This document shows positions 48,402 through 58,535 of a stretch of 64,000 nucleotides of DNA, piece after piece (position 1 is the first letter of the stretch; each line of letters opens with the position of its first letter). The position numbers were made by a program, and so were the translations under genes. The DNA lies in assembly GCA_946811695.1 (NCBI GenBank), contig OX328123.1:119210015-119274014 (forward strand), written 5' to 3'. A model generated the notes under the pieces. It made no database searches and had not been told where the DNA came from. It was given only the letters and a program-made list of their open reading frames with translations. The stretch comes from Gonocerus acuteangulatus. Its lineage: Eukaryota > Arthropoda > Insecta > Hemiptera > Coreidae.

Positions 48402-49245
48402 GGACATTCTTTGTAATGTTGGACACTAATCTTTTCTCATTTTGAGTGTGCCTCTTTCTCAAACGATTTCACGTAGGGTGCACCATAAGTTTTTAATATC
48501 ATGGTCTTAAGCTACGATTATAATTTTTAACTTGAATTAATGTTCAATGATATTGAAGCTTCAAATCTTATACAAATCATAAATTGAATGAGAAAATGCT
48601 AAGAGACAATTAGCATGAAAAATTGTAAAAACAAAACAAAACAAAACAACAAAAACACTATAAAAATGAATAAAAGGCTGGTGCGAAAAAAAAAAAAAAA
48701 AAAAAATGACTCGAAGCCATTTTTAAGTTTTGGGGAATGTCACAGAGGTGAAGGTGTTCATGTGGAAGGGAGGTTGTTGGATAGGAGCATTCTTGGATGA
48801 CGTGAGTACTCCACTCTTTCCTTGGCACTGCTTCCAAATCTATCTTCAAATGTATGTCACTGGTCCACTCACAGTTCTCGTATCAAAACATTAGCTCATT
48901 TTATGCCAAATGAACGCATTCAAATAACACTATATGTTTAGGAGCATGGATGACAATGCTTGAAAGATTTATAAAATGTAGTTTTCCCAGAGGGCATCAT
49001 TCTCCATACTGATATATACCTGTTAAAAACTAAACATGTTGATGACAGTATTTTTAATTATTCCAAAACTGAGTGATTTTTTGATCTGCGTCGAACTCAT
49101 GAATCGCTGTCCTATGTCATAATACAACAAACTGAGTTCTCTCATAGTCCGGAGTCAACCTGGGAGTGAGAACGTTGGGTCGATCTGACGCAATAAAGTT
49201 GCGTCTTCGTCCCAAGAAAGATAATTTTAAAGAAATTTATTATTT
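48402..49245. other. Unassigned stretch
   Basis: Poly(A) at 48687-48707 and no recognised element. Confidence 0.3.
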
Positions 49246-49249
49246 ACTA

Positions 49250-49740
49250 GCTGTTACCAAGTGTGCCATGCTACTCCTAAATTCCCTCTATGACTCTCCC
49301 CGTATCAAGATCTACTTGATACCTAGTTGTTTATACCCAGTGTGCCATGCTACACCTAATTTCTCTATATGACCTCCCCGTATCAAGATCTACTTGATAC
49401 CTAGTTGTTTATACCCAGTGTGCCATGCTACACCTAAATTCCCTCTATGACTCTCCCCGTATCAAGATCTACTTGATACCTAGTTGTTTATACCCAGTTT
49501 GCCATGCTACACCTAATTTCTCTCTATGACTCTACCCGTATCAAGATCTACTTGATACCTAGTTGTTTATACCCAGTGTGCCATGCTACACCTAATTTCT
49601 CTCTAGGACTCTCCCCGTATCAAGATCTACTTGATACCTAGTTGTTTATACCCAGTTTGCCATGCTACACCTAATTTCTCTCTATGACTCTCCCCGTATC
49701 AAGATCTACTTGATACCTAGTTGTCTATACCCAGTTACGA
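49250..49740. repeat. Tandem array, six copies of a ~79-bp unit
   Basis: TGCCATGCTACACCTAA recurs at about 49264, 49343, 49421, 49500, 49579 and 49658 (spacing 78-79). Each unit contains the perfect inverted motif GTATCAAG-ATCTA-CTTGATAC. Copies differ at only a few positions, so the array is young or homogenised. Confidence 0.93.
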
Positions 49741-50059
49741 AAATCGGTCAAACGATGTGAATTTGAATTAGGTCAAAATGATACCCGGCAGGGGCCAGCA
49801 CAACAGCACTTCATCTAACAGCCGACAGAGGCCAGTAGTTGTCGATTCAAAATGGCCGCCAGTTATTCGTCCATTCAGTGTAGCCAATTTTTCTTGAACA
49901 AAACTTTTGACCTTTTGACCAAATTTTGAAATTTGACTATTTTGACCTAGCCTAGGAGATTTATCGTATCAAGACCTACCTGTGTGCCAAGTTTGGCCCA
50001 TTTCGGTCAAACGGTGTGGATTTGTATAAGGAACAAACAAATAAACAAAGAAACAGTAT
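49741..50059. repeat. Flank of the tandem array, probable parent repeat
   Basis: CGGTCAAACGATGTGAATTTG (49747) and CGGTCAAACGGTGTGGATTTG (50005) are two versions of the same segment. ATCGTATCAAGACCTACCTGTGTGCCAAG (49961-49990) resembles the array unit, suggesting the array grew from a piece of this repeat. Confidence 0.55.
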
Positions 50060-50115
50060 ATTTGGGATTCGGCTAGGAGAAAAACGTCAGACTTTCAGGA
50101 AGAAATCTGTATTTG

Positions 50116-50149
50116 GACGTTTCGGCTGCACATTGGCAGCCTTCTTCAG
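50116..50149 (-). ncRNA. Hammerhead-ribozyme-like motif in Penelope terminal repeat
   Basis: The minus strand reads CTGAAGA-A-GGCTGC-CAATGT-GCAGCC-GAAA-CGTC: a CUGANGA-like core, a perfect 6-bp stem II and the GAAA core. The CGTC after GAAA can pair with GACG at 50085-50088 to make a short stem III. There is one extra A between the first core and stem II relative to the textbook motif, and stem I is not obvious. Hammerhead motifs are known in Penelope-like terminal repeats; activity is not shown here. Confidence 0.4.
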
Positions 50150-50755
50150 CTAAAAAATACAACTTATAAGTAAAAAATAAATAAATATACAACTTGTAAG
50201 TAAAAAACAGGCAGAAATGAGCGTAGTATATACATCAAGACAAATTTTTACCAATCTTATTTTTAAACAATGAAAATACGGTAGTTGGAAAGTAAACACC
50301 ATGTAGAAAGTAGTAAGTAAACAGTACAAAAAACTAATCAGTACAAAAAAGGAACATTTTTCATATAGTGAGAAAAACCAATCTAATCTATAAGTGAATA
50401 CAATTTATAATAATTAATATATAGATACGTACCACTAGAGAATGCCTAGGGGCTCGAGGACAACTTAGGTAACCATGGTTGAATGTATGAGGGACAGCAA
50501 CTACACAAGGGGTTTTATAGTTTTGACTGGGGGAGGGGTGAGGAAGCGGTAAGTCGGTAAAGATGAAAGAAGTGCAATTGCTAGGTTGTAAAAGCGGGTT
50601 GTAAAGGTGTTAAGAGTTTTGGGACACACAAGTAGAAAAATTGTCTGGAGCCTGGGAACAAAGATAAAAAGGAGGTCAGGACAATTTATGAAAGACGGCG
50701 GAGTAAGCAGGGGAGATGTTTTGTTTGTCGGTTTTGTAATTAATGTTATTGGGGT

Positions 50756-51100
50756 TTAAGTTAATGTGGACGCATTCGGAAATCTGGTGATTCGTTCTGT
50801 GGAAAGTATTTTAGTGTCGTCAAAGTTGAAAGTGTGTTTTTTTGTTATGGCGTGTTTTGCGAGGGCGGATTTGTGGATTTCTTTGTTTTTTATTGTCCGT
50901 TTGTGTTGTGTTATGCAGGAGTGAATATAATTTTTGGTTTCACCTATGTATACTGCATTACAGGAGGGGGTTTGGCAGGGTATTTGGTAAACGCAGTGGG
51001 TGGTGCAGTCATAGGGAATGGGATCTTTGAGTTTGGTGTACAATGTAGTAAGTTTATTTGTGGTTTTTAACCCAAAGTTTAGTGACGGGATGGCTTTTTT
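50756..51100 (-). pseudogene. Penelope-like GIY-YIG endonuclease domain
   Basis: The frame reads THCVYQIPCQTPSCNAVYIG, then ETKNYIHSCITQHKRTIKNK and SALAKHAITKKHTFNFDD. VYQIPC and AVYIGET are the GIY and YIG strands, with the conserved Cys pair of the Penelope type. Where family members usually have a catalytic Arg (L..R...H), this copy has Cys (HSCITQH), consistent with a CGT-to-TGT change. The domain runs in phase with upstream coding text across about 51045-51100, and ends at a stop at 50756. The nuclease nicks target DNA to prime reverse transcription in active relatives. Confidence 0.88.
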
Positions 51101-51170
51101 TAAAGTCTTTGTGAGTTTTTCAGTCAGTCCTGGTGTGTATGTCAGGGAACGAAATATCTGGGGGGAGGAG

Positions 51171-52504
51171 TCAAGGGAGGTATTGGGGGAGGTGGCATTG
51201 AAGGATTGGGATTTTATTTGCTTTATAAGGTTGGGGGGGGAATTGGTTTAGTGTTAATATTTCGGTAGCTCTTTTCGAGTTTTCATTGTGGAAGGACTCA
51301 TGGGATAAAGAAAGGGCGCGGCGAAGAAGGTTTCGAACTACATTGATTTTCATGTGGTAAGGATGGGAGGAGTGGAAGTTGAGTAAACGTCCAGAATAAG
51401 TAGGTTTTGTGTACCAGTTTGTGATGATAGTGCCGTCGGTCTGTCTGATTAGTAGAAAGTCCAAGTAGGGGAGTTGTTGGTTCTGTTCTGTCTCTACCGT
51501 AAATTGTAGTCTGGAATGATAAGAGTTGAAGCAGTTTAGTATGTCTGTTAGTCAATCGGGGTTTATAATTAACAGGAGATCATCTACATATTTGCAAATG
51601 AAAGATATGTCCTGGGGGAACAGTGGGACGAAAGTGTTAAGTAAGTCGGTAAGAAAGATGGAGGATAAGTCGGGAACAAGGCAATTTCCCAAACCACTGT
51701 TGACGCATAATTTGAGGCTCTCAACAAAATATTGAAACGATAGGGGGCTTTGCGGTTCTATAGAGGACCAATTATTTTGGATTATTTCTAACGTTTTAGT
51801 TAGAGGGGCGTTGGTAAAAAGAGAGGTAGCATCAAATGAGATAAGAATATGTCCAGGGGTACGGTGAAATTTGATAATTTTGAAATGAGATCGAAAGAAT
51901 TGTTTATATCGTACGGGTTATTGTGACTTAATGCTTCTAACGCGGGGAGCAAAAATTTACTTAATTTGGAAGAGGGAGAATTAATATTCGAAATGATGGG
52001 TCGGAGGGGATTTTCGGGTTTATGAATTTTAGGGAGACCATAAGCTCGGGGAGGGAGAGAGTTGTGCGAATTTAATTGGCTGTAGGTCTTTTTGTCTCTT
52101 TCTTTCAATTGTAAGAGTCTTTTTGAGTGATCGTTAAATTCCCTTTCCAGTTTGAGTGTGATATCTTTGAGGATAGGTGTGTAAGTATTAGTGTCATTAA
52201 GTAAGTTATTCATTTTTTTGTCGTAGTCTGTTCTGTCCATTATGACCGTTACGTTCCCTTTGTCAGCTTTGGTGCAAATGATCTGTTTGTCATGTGAGTG
52301 TAGAAAAGTTCTGGTGGCATTCAGGTCTTTGTAGAAGTCAGTGGAAAGGTGGGTGGGATTAGGAGACGGAGTTTGTAGGAAATTAGTGATGGAGTTAACT
52401 ATTTGGGAGCGGGTTAAGTCTTCCTCCTTACAAGGTAGGGTTTTTAATATATACTCTACGTCTGTAATTACTTTAGGTACATTATTATTAGAACTAGGGG
52501 GCAA
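51171..52504 (-). pseudogene. Penelope-like reverse transcriptase
   Basis: The first frame (52504-51800, 234 codons) contains CTKADKGNVTVIMDRTDYDK, PRAYGLPKIHKPENPLRPII and KLSKFLLPALEALS, the N-terminal RT motifs of Penelope-like elements. The next segment holds ICKYVDDLLLIINPD, with the catalytic YVDD at 51579-51590 intact. A further frame (51464-51171) reads DFLLIRQTDGTIITNWYTKP and FHSSHPYHMKINVVRNLLRR, the thumb-like C-terminal part. The frames are joined by at least two frameshifts (near 51800-51840 and 51470-51550). Product in active relatives: a telomerase-related reverse transcriptase that copies the element RNA. Confidence 0.92.
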
Positions 52505-52532
52505 TGAAAACTTATCTCCTAGACTAAGAATA

Positions 52533-53061
52533 TTATTGACATGTACGGGGAGGTTGACCGAGGATATATTCTTTACCCATTTTTTTTTTACCTTTGGGAT
52601 GATGAACGTTAATCTGGTATGTTTTGTTAAATTTTTGGAATAAATTGATTTTTAATTTAGATTTTAAACTGTTGGTGATGTTTGAGATAAAACTTACTAT
52701 TTCATCGAAAAGGGTTCGGTCAACTTCCCCTCTTAACATATTGTATTGGGATTCTCACAGACATTCCAATTTTCTTATCTCATAGTTTAAGTTCGCTATT
52801 TCTACATTAATTATTTTTTTTTTGGAATTGTTATTTAGCGGTTACAAACCGTTTATGAGCTGGAGAGAATTGGTTACACGGGTTAATGTGGTTGGTGGCT
52901 TTAAAAATGTGTGACGGTAAAAAATGGTGCGACTTACACTTTAGTAGAAAAATCAGACCTTCTTTCTTCTTAACCAAATTCTTTGCTAATTTGGAGATAA
53001 GGTTGATCAGTGTTTTCGCTTCTTTTGTTGGTGCACATTGGCACGGTCCCGGGAAGTTCAT
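52533..53061 (-). pseudogene. Penelope-like N-terminal region
   Basis: ATG at 53059-53061 lies directly beside the palindromic 5' end. The frame to 52831 reads MNFPGPCQCAPTKEAKTLIN, EGLIFLLKCKSHHFLPSHIF, then KATNHINPCN. The 'FL..C.....P.....KA' layout is common before the reverse transcriptase in this family. A second frame (52739-52533) reads EIVSFISNITNSLKSKLKIN and is followed by IDVHHPKGKKK-type basic text. A stop at about 52831 and a frameshift separate the two. Confidence 0.7.
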
Positions 53062-53287
53062 AGTGAAGATGGAGATAGATAGGCGTTGCAGAGATACGAA
53101 GACAAGGTATAGTTGGGATTCGGCTAGGAGAAAAACGTCAGACTTTCAGGAAGAAATCTGTATTTGGACGTTTCGAAACGCCCAAATACAGATTTCTTCC
53201 TGAAAGTCTGACGTTTTTCTCCTAGCCGAATCCCAACTATACCTTGTCTTCGTATCTCTGCAACGGCTAACTATCTCCATCTTCACT
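53062..53287. repeat. 226-bp near-perfect palindrome at the 5' end of the Penelope-like element
   Basis: Arms 53062-53174 and 53175-53287, centred at TTTCG/AAACG with no spacer; only about four mismatches seen. Each arm contains AACTATACC/GGTATAGTT, GGATTCGGCTAGGAG/CTCCTAGCCGAATCC and AACGTCAGACTTTCAGG/CCTGAAAGTCTGACGTT. The inner part of the right arm matches 50062-50120. Confidence 0.95.
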
Positions 53288-53327
53288 AATTTGATTAGGG
53301 TAACTTGTAAGTATTACTTGCCAAGAA

Positions 53328-53329
<2 letters not shown>

Positions 53330-53379
<50 letters not shown>

Positions 53380-54002
53380 CAAACACATTGCAAATATCAC
53401 AGGCAAAGCATTTTTCCGGTCTCCTTTGCCCTTTTTTTTTTTTATTTAAAATAAAATAATGGTAAATTGGGTGAGTGGGGAGGAAAATTGAAGACTTTTT
53501 GATAGTCTCGACCCCTCATTAAAATGTGACAAAGTGCTTTCAAAAAGACGATACTCAGATAACCTTGTTATTGCCAAGGGGAGAGCAGAGGGGATCGTCC
53601 TTCGCCGACAATTAGTGGAAATGCTTCAGATCCTATCCCCGAATTTCGGGAATCCGTCCAGGACACCTGGCAAAGGTCCTTATTCTCACGAAAATTCCCC
53701 ATTTACAGACTTTTGCCGTCTTAATAAAAGAAGTTAACCTTTAGTCTCTTATTTTCCTTTTGAATAACAGTTAATTTGATGTAAGGAGCTTTAATTTAGG
53801 CTTATTCAGGTACTTCGTTATGTAACATGACAACAGAAACAATGATAACTTTCTATCTTAGTTTATCAAAGAGAACGTATTTTATTTTTTATATTTTTTA
53901 AAAAAATCTGCTACTGGGGCCATTAGCACTGAGAAACAATGGCATACGTAAATACTCCCAATACTAGAGCTATACCTAACTCCTTCATAACTTCCTAAAT
54001 AA
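53330..54002. other. Poly(T) and unassigned stretch
   Basis: Poly(T) 53330-53377. A 67-codon frame at 53534-53737 (GC-balanced, GRAEGIVLRRQLVEMLQIL) looks protein-like but is unrecognised; it could be a fragment of a retroelement ORF. Confidence 0.35.
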
Positions 54003-54261
54003 TCTATTATATAAAAATGAATCGCTAAATGTGTTGGTAAGCGCAAATCTCGAGAACAACTGAACCGATTTCGCTAATTCTTTTTTTATGATATTCCTTG
54101 AACTACAAGGATGGTTCTCACGGAGAGAAAAATTAAAAAAATTGCCTGAAAAAGTCTAAATACAACACTTTTCGGGTCTTTTTTACTATGTTAACGCAAA
54201 TTCATTTTTAAATAAATCATGTGTCCTCAATTATATTTTTAACAGTTAACGTATTTGTATA
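54003..54261 (+). mobile_element. Helitron 5'-end unit A
   Basis: Begins TCTATTATATAAAAATG and continues with GAATCGCTAAATGTGTTGG, CTCGAGAACAACTGAACCG, AGGATGGTTCTCACGGAGAG and GTTAACGCAAATTCATTTTT. This TC-start sequence is the familiar 5' end of arthropod Helitrons. The unit is followed by the next 5' end without any 3' terminus between. Confidence 0.8.
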
Positions 54262-54271
54262 TCTATTATAT
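54262..54271 (+). mobile_element. Helitron 5'-end unit B, first part
   Basis: TCTATTATAT, the start of unit B, cut by the insertion of the GCGCGG-family element; it resumes at 57202. Confidence 0.75.
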
Positions 54272-56965
54272 AAAGTCCGACTCGCAGGAACTGCAGCATC
54301 TTAGCGCGGTTCCTTTCATGTCCCTAGTGCCATTTGATAAGCTTAGAAAAGAAATAAACTTATTTTTTTTATATATCTCGTGAAAATTGTCAAAATCCTC
54401 TCGAACATCTCGAATAAAAGTGATATTAAGGCGTCAGGGACACCGACAGTAGCTAACTTTTACACAGAAGCGGAAATTACAGAATCTGGCTCTCATTCTA
54501 AAGCAAAGCTCTATAAATCAATACAAAATATGCCTAATAAAGCCTTTCTAGAGGATACAGAAGCATGGGCGTATATGAGGGGGGGGGGGCTGAGGGGGCT
54601 GCAGCCCCTCCCGAAATTTTGAATTGATGATAAAAACTTCTCGTAAAACCCTTAAAAATAAATTAAATAAGATCACTTAGTTCATAAAACATATTTTATT
54701 TTACGTGCAATAGCGTTTTAGTTGCCTAAAACTATTCCAAGCTCTAAATATTTAGTATTCCATACCCTGGAAATGGTCTCAGCCCCCCCCGAAATTGTTT
54801 TTATATACGCCCATGTCAGAAGGATCAAGAAGAAGTACACAAGATTGAGTAGAATACCCTGCCTAATATAGCCTATATAGAATAATATGCCGAATAAAAC
54901 GTATCTAGTAAATACACAAGGACAAATAAAAGTCTTGACGAATAACAAGTCAAAAAAAAAAACTTTATTTAACAAAATAAAACAAAGTTTAGTTGCCCAA
55001 CTACAATAGAATAATATACCTAATTAAGTCTACGGAGTAGACACAAATGGACCAAAAACAAGTCTTGTGGAATATTGATTTTTTTCTAATTAAATACTTT
55101 TTATCAATATTTAGTATATAACCTTTGTTGAAAATTATTGATTGCTAATTGATGAATCGGTTTACAACTAAGTAGTCTTTATGAATATTTAGTATATAAC
55201 CTATTTTTGGATCTGTGTTTTTGGGGTGCTCTCCGCCTAGGCTTTGTATTTGTGTCGGCAGATACCTGGGGTATATTTACAGCTCTTGAGGATTAACTCT
55301 TAGCAGGTAAATTTCCTGCGGCCCCATTGTGTTCTACGGGCATTGAACCGCCATATACGCTCATAGTATCTAACCGTTGTGAAGTTTATTTTTTGGATTT
55401 AGGACTTAATATACATATGTAGACTAAATCATAGCAAGAAGTAATCCTCCGTCGTCGGTTCTTAACTATGTAGACTCGCTAATGTTATCCAATCTTAGAT
55501 ACATCGTATTTAAAATCCACAGCAAAAACACGACATTTCATCAGAATCCCCTGCTGAATAAAACTTACATAGAATAATATGCAAAATAAAGCCTATCTAG
55601 TGGATAAAAATAGAGGAAAAAAGCCGTTCGTGGTGGTAGAAAATCTTAAAAGTATTTCGCTCAGAAATCTCCGAAATATTGTCACTAATTTTACGTATCC
55701 TGTTTTATAGCCAAATAGATTTATATTCTATAATCAATAAGAAAAACCTACTAACAATAAAAAACTATGGGTAACAGATGAAAATAGGGAATACCAAGAA
55801 TAATTCTAAAGAACGAAATCAACACCAGTACTGTAATCTAGATATTCATACGGCATCATCGAATTCTAACAAACAAAATATTGATTCTAATTATACGTAT
55901 CCTGTTTTATTGACAAATACATTTGACTACTATAAGCAATTAAAAACACTAGGGAATATGCCAAAGAACTCAGAGTAGGAGCCTCGACAGTTTCAAGACA
56001 TTTGAAGGAAATCGACAAATCCAAAGCTGACATTACTTCGCTTATTCAAAACTTTCTTTAGAACCTTTCTTGTAGACCATTTAGTAAGCTTTCGAATGGT
56101 AACCTTTCGCTTCCCAAGATTTTCAACCGTTTTCGAGATATTAAGAAATTATACGAAGTTCCCAAAACTTTTCATTATTTCTGACAACAGAAAATTGGTC
56201 TCATTTTACCTATCCTGTTTTACACACACATACATTTTCCTTACAAATACAACATAAGAAATTAAAGAAATAAAAAGCAATAAAAAACCAAGGGAAAGAG
56301 ACAAAAATTACAAAAAGAACGACAAAAGCCCGTTCATAAGAACAAAACACACGTATTTGAAGTTTTAAGCATTTATTTCTCCGATTGACATAACCTAATC
56401 AAAAATAGTTTTAGAATCATTTTTTTAGAAAATTTAGTAAGCTTTCAAATAGTTTCAATCCACTTACCACGATTTCCCAACCGTGTTCGAGATATTAATG
56501 AAAGTATACGAAGTTTCCAAAACTTTTCATATCTGTTCATAAAATATTTTATTCTAACCCTTCCTTAACTCCAAACGTAACATAACTTTCAACATATTAG
56601 TTTTAATGAAAGTAGAACATGCACATAATGTTTCAACTGAATCCCATTATTCTAAGTACCCAAACCAAAAACGGTATTCAAAAACTATTTTTCCAATTTT
56701 CTCGACAATGGTTAAAGCTATCGCCTTGAAAATGGTTTCATTCGTTTTTCTAGCCCAAGAAGCCTATAAAACGAGTACTTACAAGCTTATGAACTCAAAA
56801 ACGTAAGCGTTACGATTTTTTCTGCGCGAATTTCGCCCCAAACGCCATCTTCCAGTGGGCGGATTTTGCTGGTTAACGAACTTGACCTTTCAAATTGGAC
56901 GACAGATTTTTGTACCAAATTTCATCAAAATCGGACCATTCGTCTTCTATTTAGAGAGCGAACAG

Positions 56966-57042
<77 letters not shown>

Positions 57043-57201
57043 TATACATATATATATATATATACAAATTTGAACCACCGTTATTTTCGGTTTCTAGGGG
57101 TTCTGAAACGCAAAATTTTCTAGTCGGCACTTCCGGATTGTTTCATTGTATCAACCTTATAAGCGGGGTTCCTCCCTATGGGGGAGGGAGGAACCGCGCT
57201 A
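54272..57201 (-). mobile_element. GCGCGG-family element, longest copy, nested in Helitron
   Basis: Starts (as plus) AAGTCCGACTCGCAGGAACT and ends GGAGGAACCGCGCTA. Removing it restores TCTATTATATAAAAATG continuous with the unit B text at 57202, so its edges are well defined to within the shared TAAA. The minus-strand copy contains the core shared with 60.8-61.9 kb (56560-56945), a (TA)n core (56970-57064) and internal short repeats AATAAAGCCTATCTAGTG-like at 54530, 54890, 55020 and 55580. It has no recognised protein; the 60-90-codon frames are repeat shadows. Confidence 0.8.
54564..54816. mobile_element. MITE with CAGAAG target duplication
   Basis: CATGGGCGTATATGAGGGGG (from 54564) and the complement ATATACGCCCATG (to 54815) are inverted ends; CAGAAG flanks both sides (54558-54563 and 54817-54822). 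Inside, GGGGCTGCAGCCCC and C/G runs are next to GAAATTTTG/AATTTCGGG. It is nested within the GCGCGG-family element. Confidence 0.85.
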
Positions 57202-57453
57202 AAAATGAATCGCTAAATGTGTTGGTAAGCGCAAATCTCGAGAACAACTGAACCGATTTCGCTAATTCTTTTTTTATGATATTCCTTGAACTACAAGGAT
57301 GGTTCTTACGGAGAGAAAAATTAAAAAAATTGCCTGAAAAAGTCTAAATACAACACTTTTCGGGTCTTTTTTACTATGTTAACGCAAATTCATTTTTAAA
57401 TAAAAACATAAGTTCTCAATTATAATATTTTTAACAGTTAACGTATTTGTGTA
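57202..57453 (+). mobile_element. Helitron 5'-end unit B, remainder
   Basis: AAAATGAATCGCTAAATGTG.. continues unit B after the insertion; it again runs through GGTTCTTACGGAGAG and GTTAACGCAAATTCA up to the next TCTATTATATAAAAATG at 57454. Confidence 0.8.
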
Positions 57454-58146
57454 TCTATTATATAAAAATGAATCACTAAATGTGTTGGTAAGCGCAAATC
57501 ACGAGAACAACTGAACCGATTTCGCTAATTCTTTTTTTATTCCTTGAAGTACGAGGATGTAAATCCGCGAAGCGCGACTTTCGACTAATAATGGTGCAAG
57601 TTTGAATCGAGCTGCTGTGAATTCATTACAGTGCCTGCAGCTGTGTTGCTATTGGACCTATGAACTCAGTTTGACTATAAACAAATCCCAGGGGCAGTCA
57701 TTAAGTGTTTGTGGAATTAATCAAGAAAACCCATGTTTCTCGCATGGTCAATTGTATGTTGCCTGTTCCCGTGTTGGAAAACCATCTGCTCTGTTTATTT
57801 ACGCGGCAGGTAATGAAACAAAAAATATCATGTACCATTAAGTACTAGAATAAAAATGAAACTTAATTTAGAATAAGTAAAAATAGGATGAAATATAATA
57901 AGTAGGTATCATAATAAGAAATCTGATATTGTAATTTTGATTGTGATTTTTTAGTGACTATTAAAAGAATTTTAAGAGTTTTATAATTTTCTTTTTTATA
58001 TATAATGTAATTGTCGACTTATTAAGTTTTTTTTCTTTTTTTTTTTATCTTACTAGCTGTCCGGGCGTCCCAAATAGCAGAATAAGTATTAAAAAAAAAG
58101 TAACGAATTGACTCTTAGGCGGTACGAAGTTCGCCGGGTCAGCTAG
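57454..58146 (+). mobile_element. Helitron unit C with both termini
   Basis: 5' TCTATTATATAAAAATG (57454) and 3' GGCGGTACGAAGTTCGCC-GGGTCAG-CTAG (ending 58146), a GC-rich hairpin-like stretch before a CTRR end as Helitrons have. It carries only the end of the helicase gene (57602-57841), so it is an internally deleted copy. The next element begins with the very next base. Confidence 0.88.
57602..57841 (+). pseudogene. Helitron Pif1-type helicase, C-terminal fragment
   Basis: The frame reads [20 protein letters not shown], then [36 protein letters not shown]. 'TINKSQGQ(S/T)L..VGI....[13 protein letters not shown]' spans helicase motifs V and VI of the Rep-helicase that unwinds DNA during rolling-circle transposition of Helitrons; the last Arg (SRV) is the arginine finger. 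The Rep nuclease and helicase motifs I-IV are missing, so it is a 3' remnant of the gene. It lies between Helitron 5' and 3' ends in the expected orientation. Confidence 0.9.
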
Positions 58147-58410
58147 TCTATTATATAAAAATGAATCGCTAAATGTGTTGGTAAGCGCAAATCTCGAGAA
58201 CAACTGACCCGATTTCCCTAATTCTTTTTTTATAATATTCCTTGAAGTACGAGGATGGTTCTTACGGAGAGAAAAATTTAAAAAAATTGCCTGAAAAAGT
58301 CTAAAAACAACACTTTTCGGGTCTTTTTCACTTCCTTAACGCAAATTCATTTTTAAATAAAAACATATGTTCTCAATTATAATATTTTTAACAGTTAACG
58401 TATTTGTATA
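58147..58410 (+). mobile_element. Helitron 5'-end unit D
   Basis: Starts TCTATTATATAAAAATG immediately after CTAG of unit C and runs 264 bp to the next start at 58411. Confidence 0.85.
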
Positions 58411-58535
58411 TCTATTATATAAAAATGAATCGCTAAATGTGTTGGTAAGCGCAAATCTCGAGAAAAACTGAACCGATTTCGCTAATTTCTTTTTAATAAT
58501 ATTCCTTGAGCTACGAGGATGGTTCTTACGGAGAG
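58411..58535 (+). mobile_element. Helitron 5'-end unit E, truncated
   Basis: Starts TCTATTATATAAAAATG and breaks off in GAGGATGGTTCTTACGGAGAGAACCATCCTC, where the text turns back on itself to make a perfect 13-bp hairpin stem. Confidence 0.8.

Larger units (their letters stand above)
50060..53287 (-). mobile_element. Penelope-like retroelement, near full length
   Basis: Minus-strand order: 226-bp palindromic 5' end (53062-53287), N-terminal region (53061-52533), reverse transcriptase (52504-51171), GIY-YIG nuclease (about 51100-50756), a 3' noncoding region, then a direct copy of the terminal repeat (about 50149-50062) with a hammerhead-like core. One reverse transcriptase joined to a C-terminal GIY-YIG nuclease, with inverted and direct terminal repeats, defines Penelope-like elements. 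Several frame breaks make it non-functional as read. Confidence 0.92.

Noticed and set aside
49250..49740. Regular array of repeats as a possible CRISPR
   Set aside because: The whole 79-bp unit repeats with no variable spacers, and the surrounding DNA is eukaryotic.
51800..52504. 234-codon frame as a host gene
   Set aside because: It carries reverse-transcriptase motifs and lies between Penelope-like N-terminal and YVDD/GIY-YIG regions.
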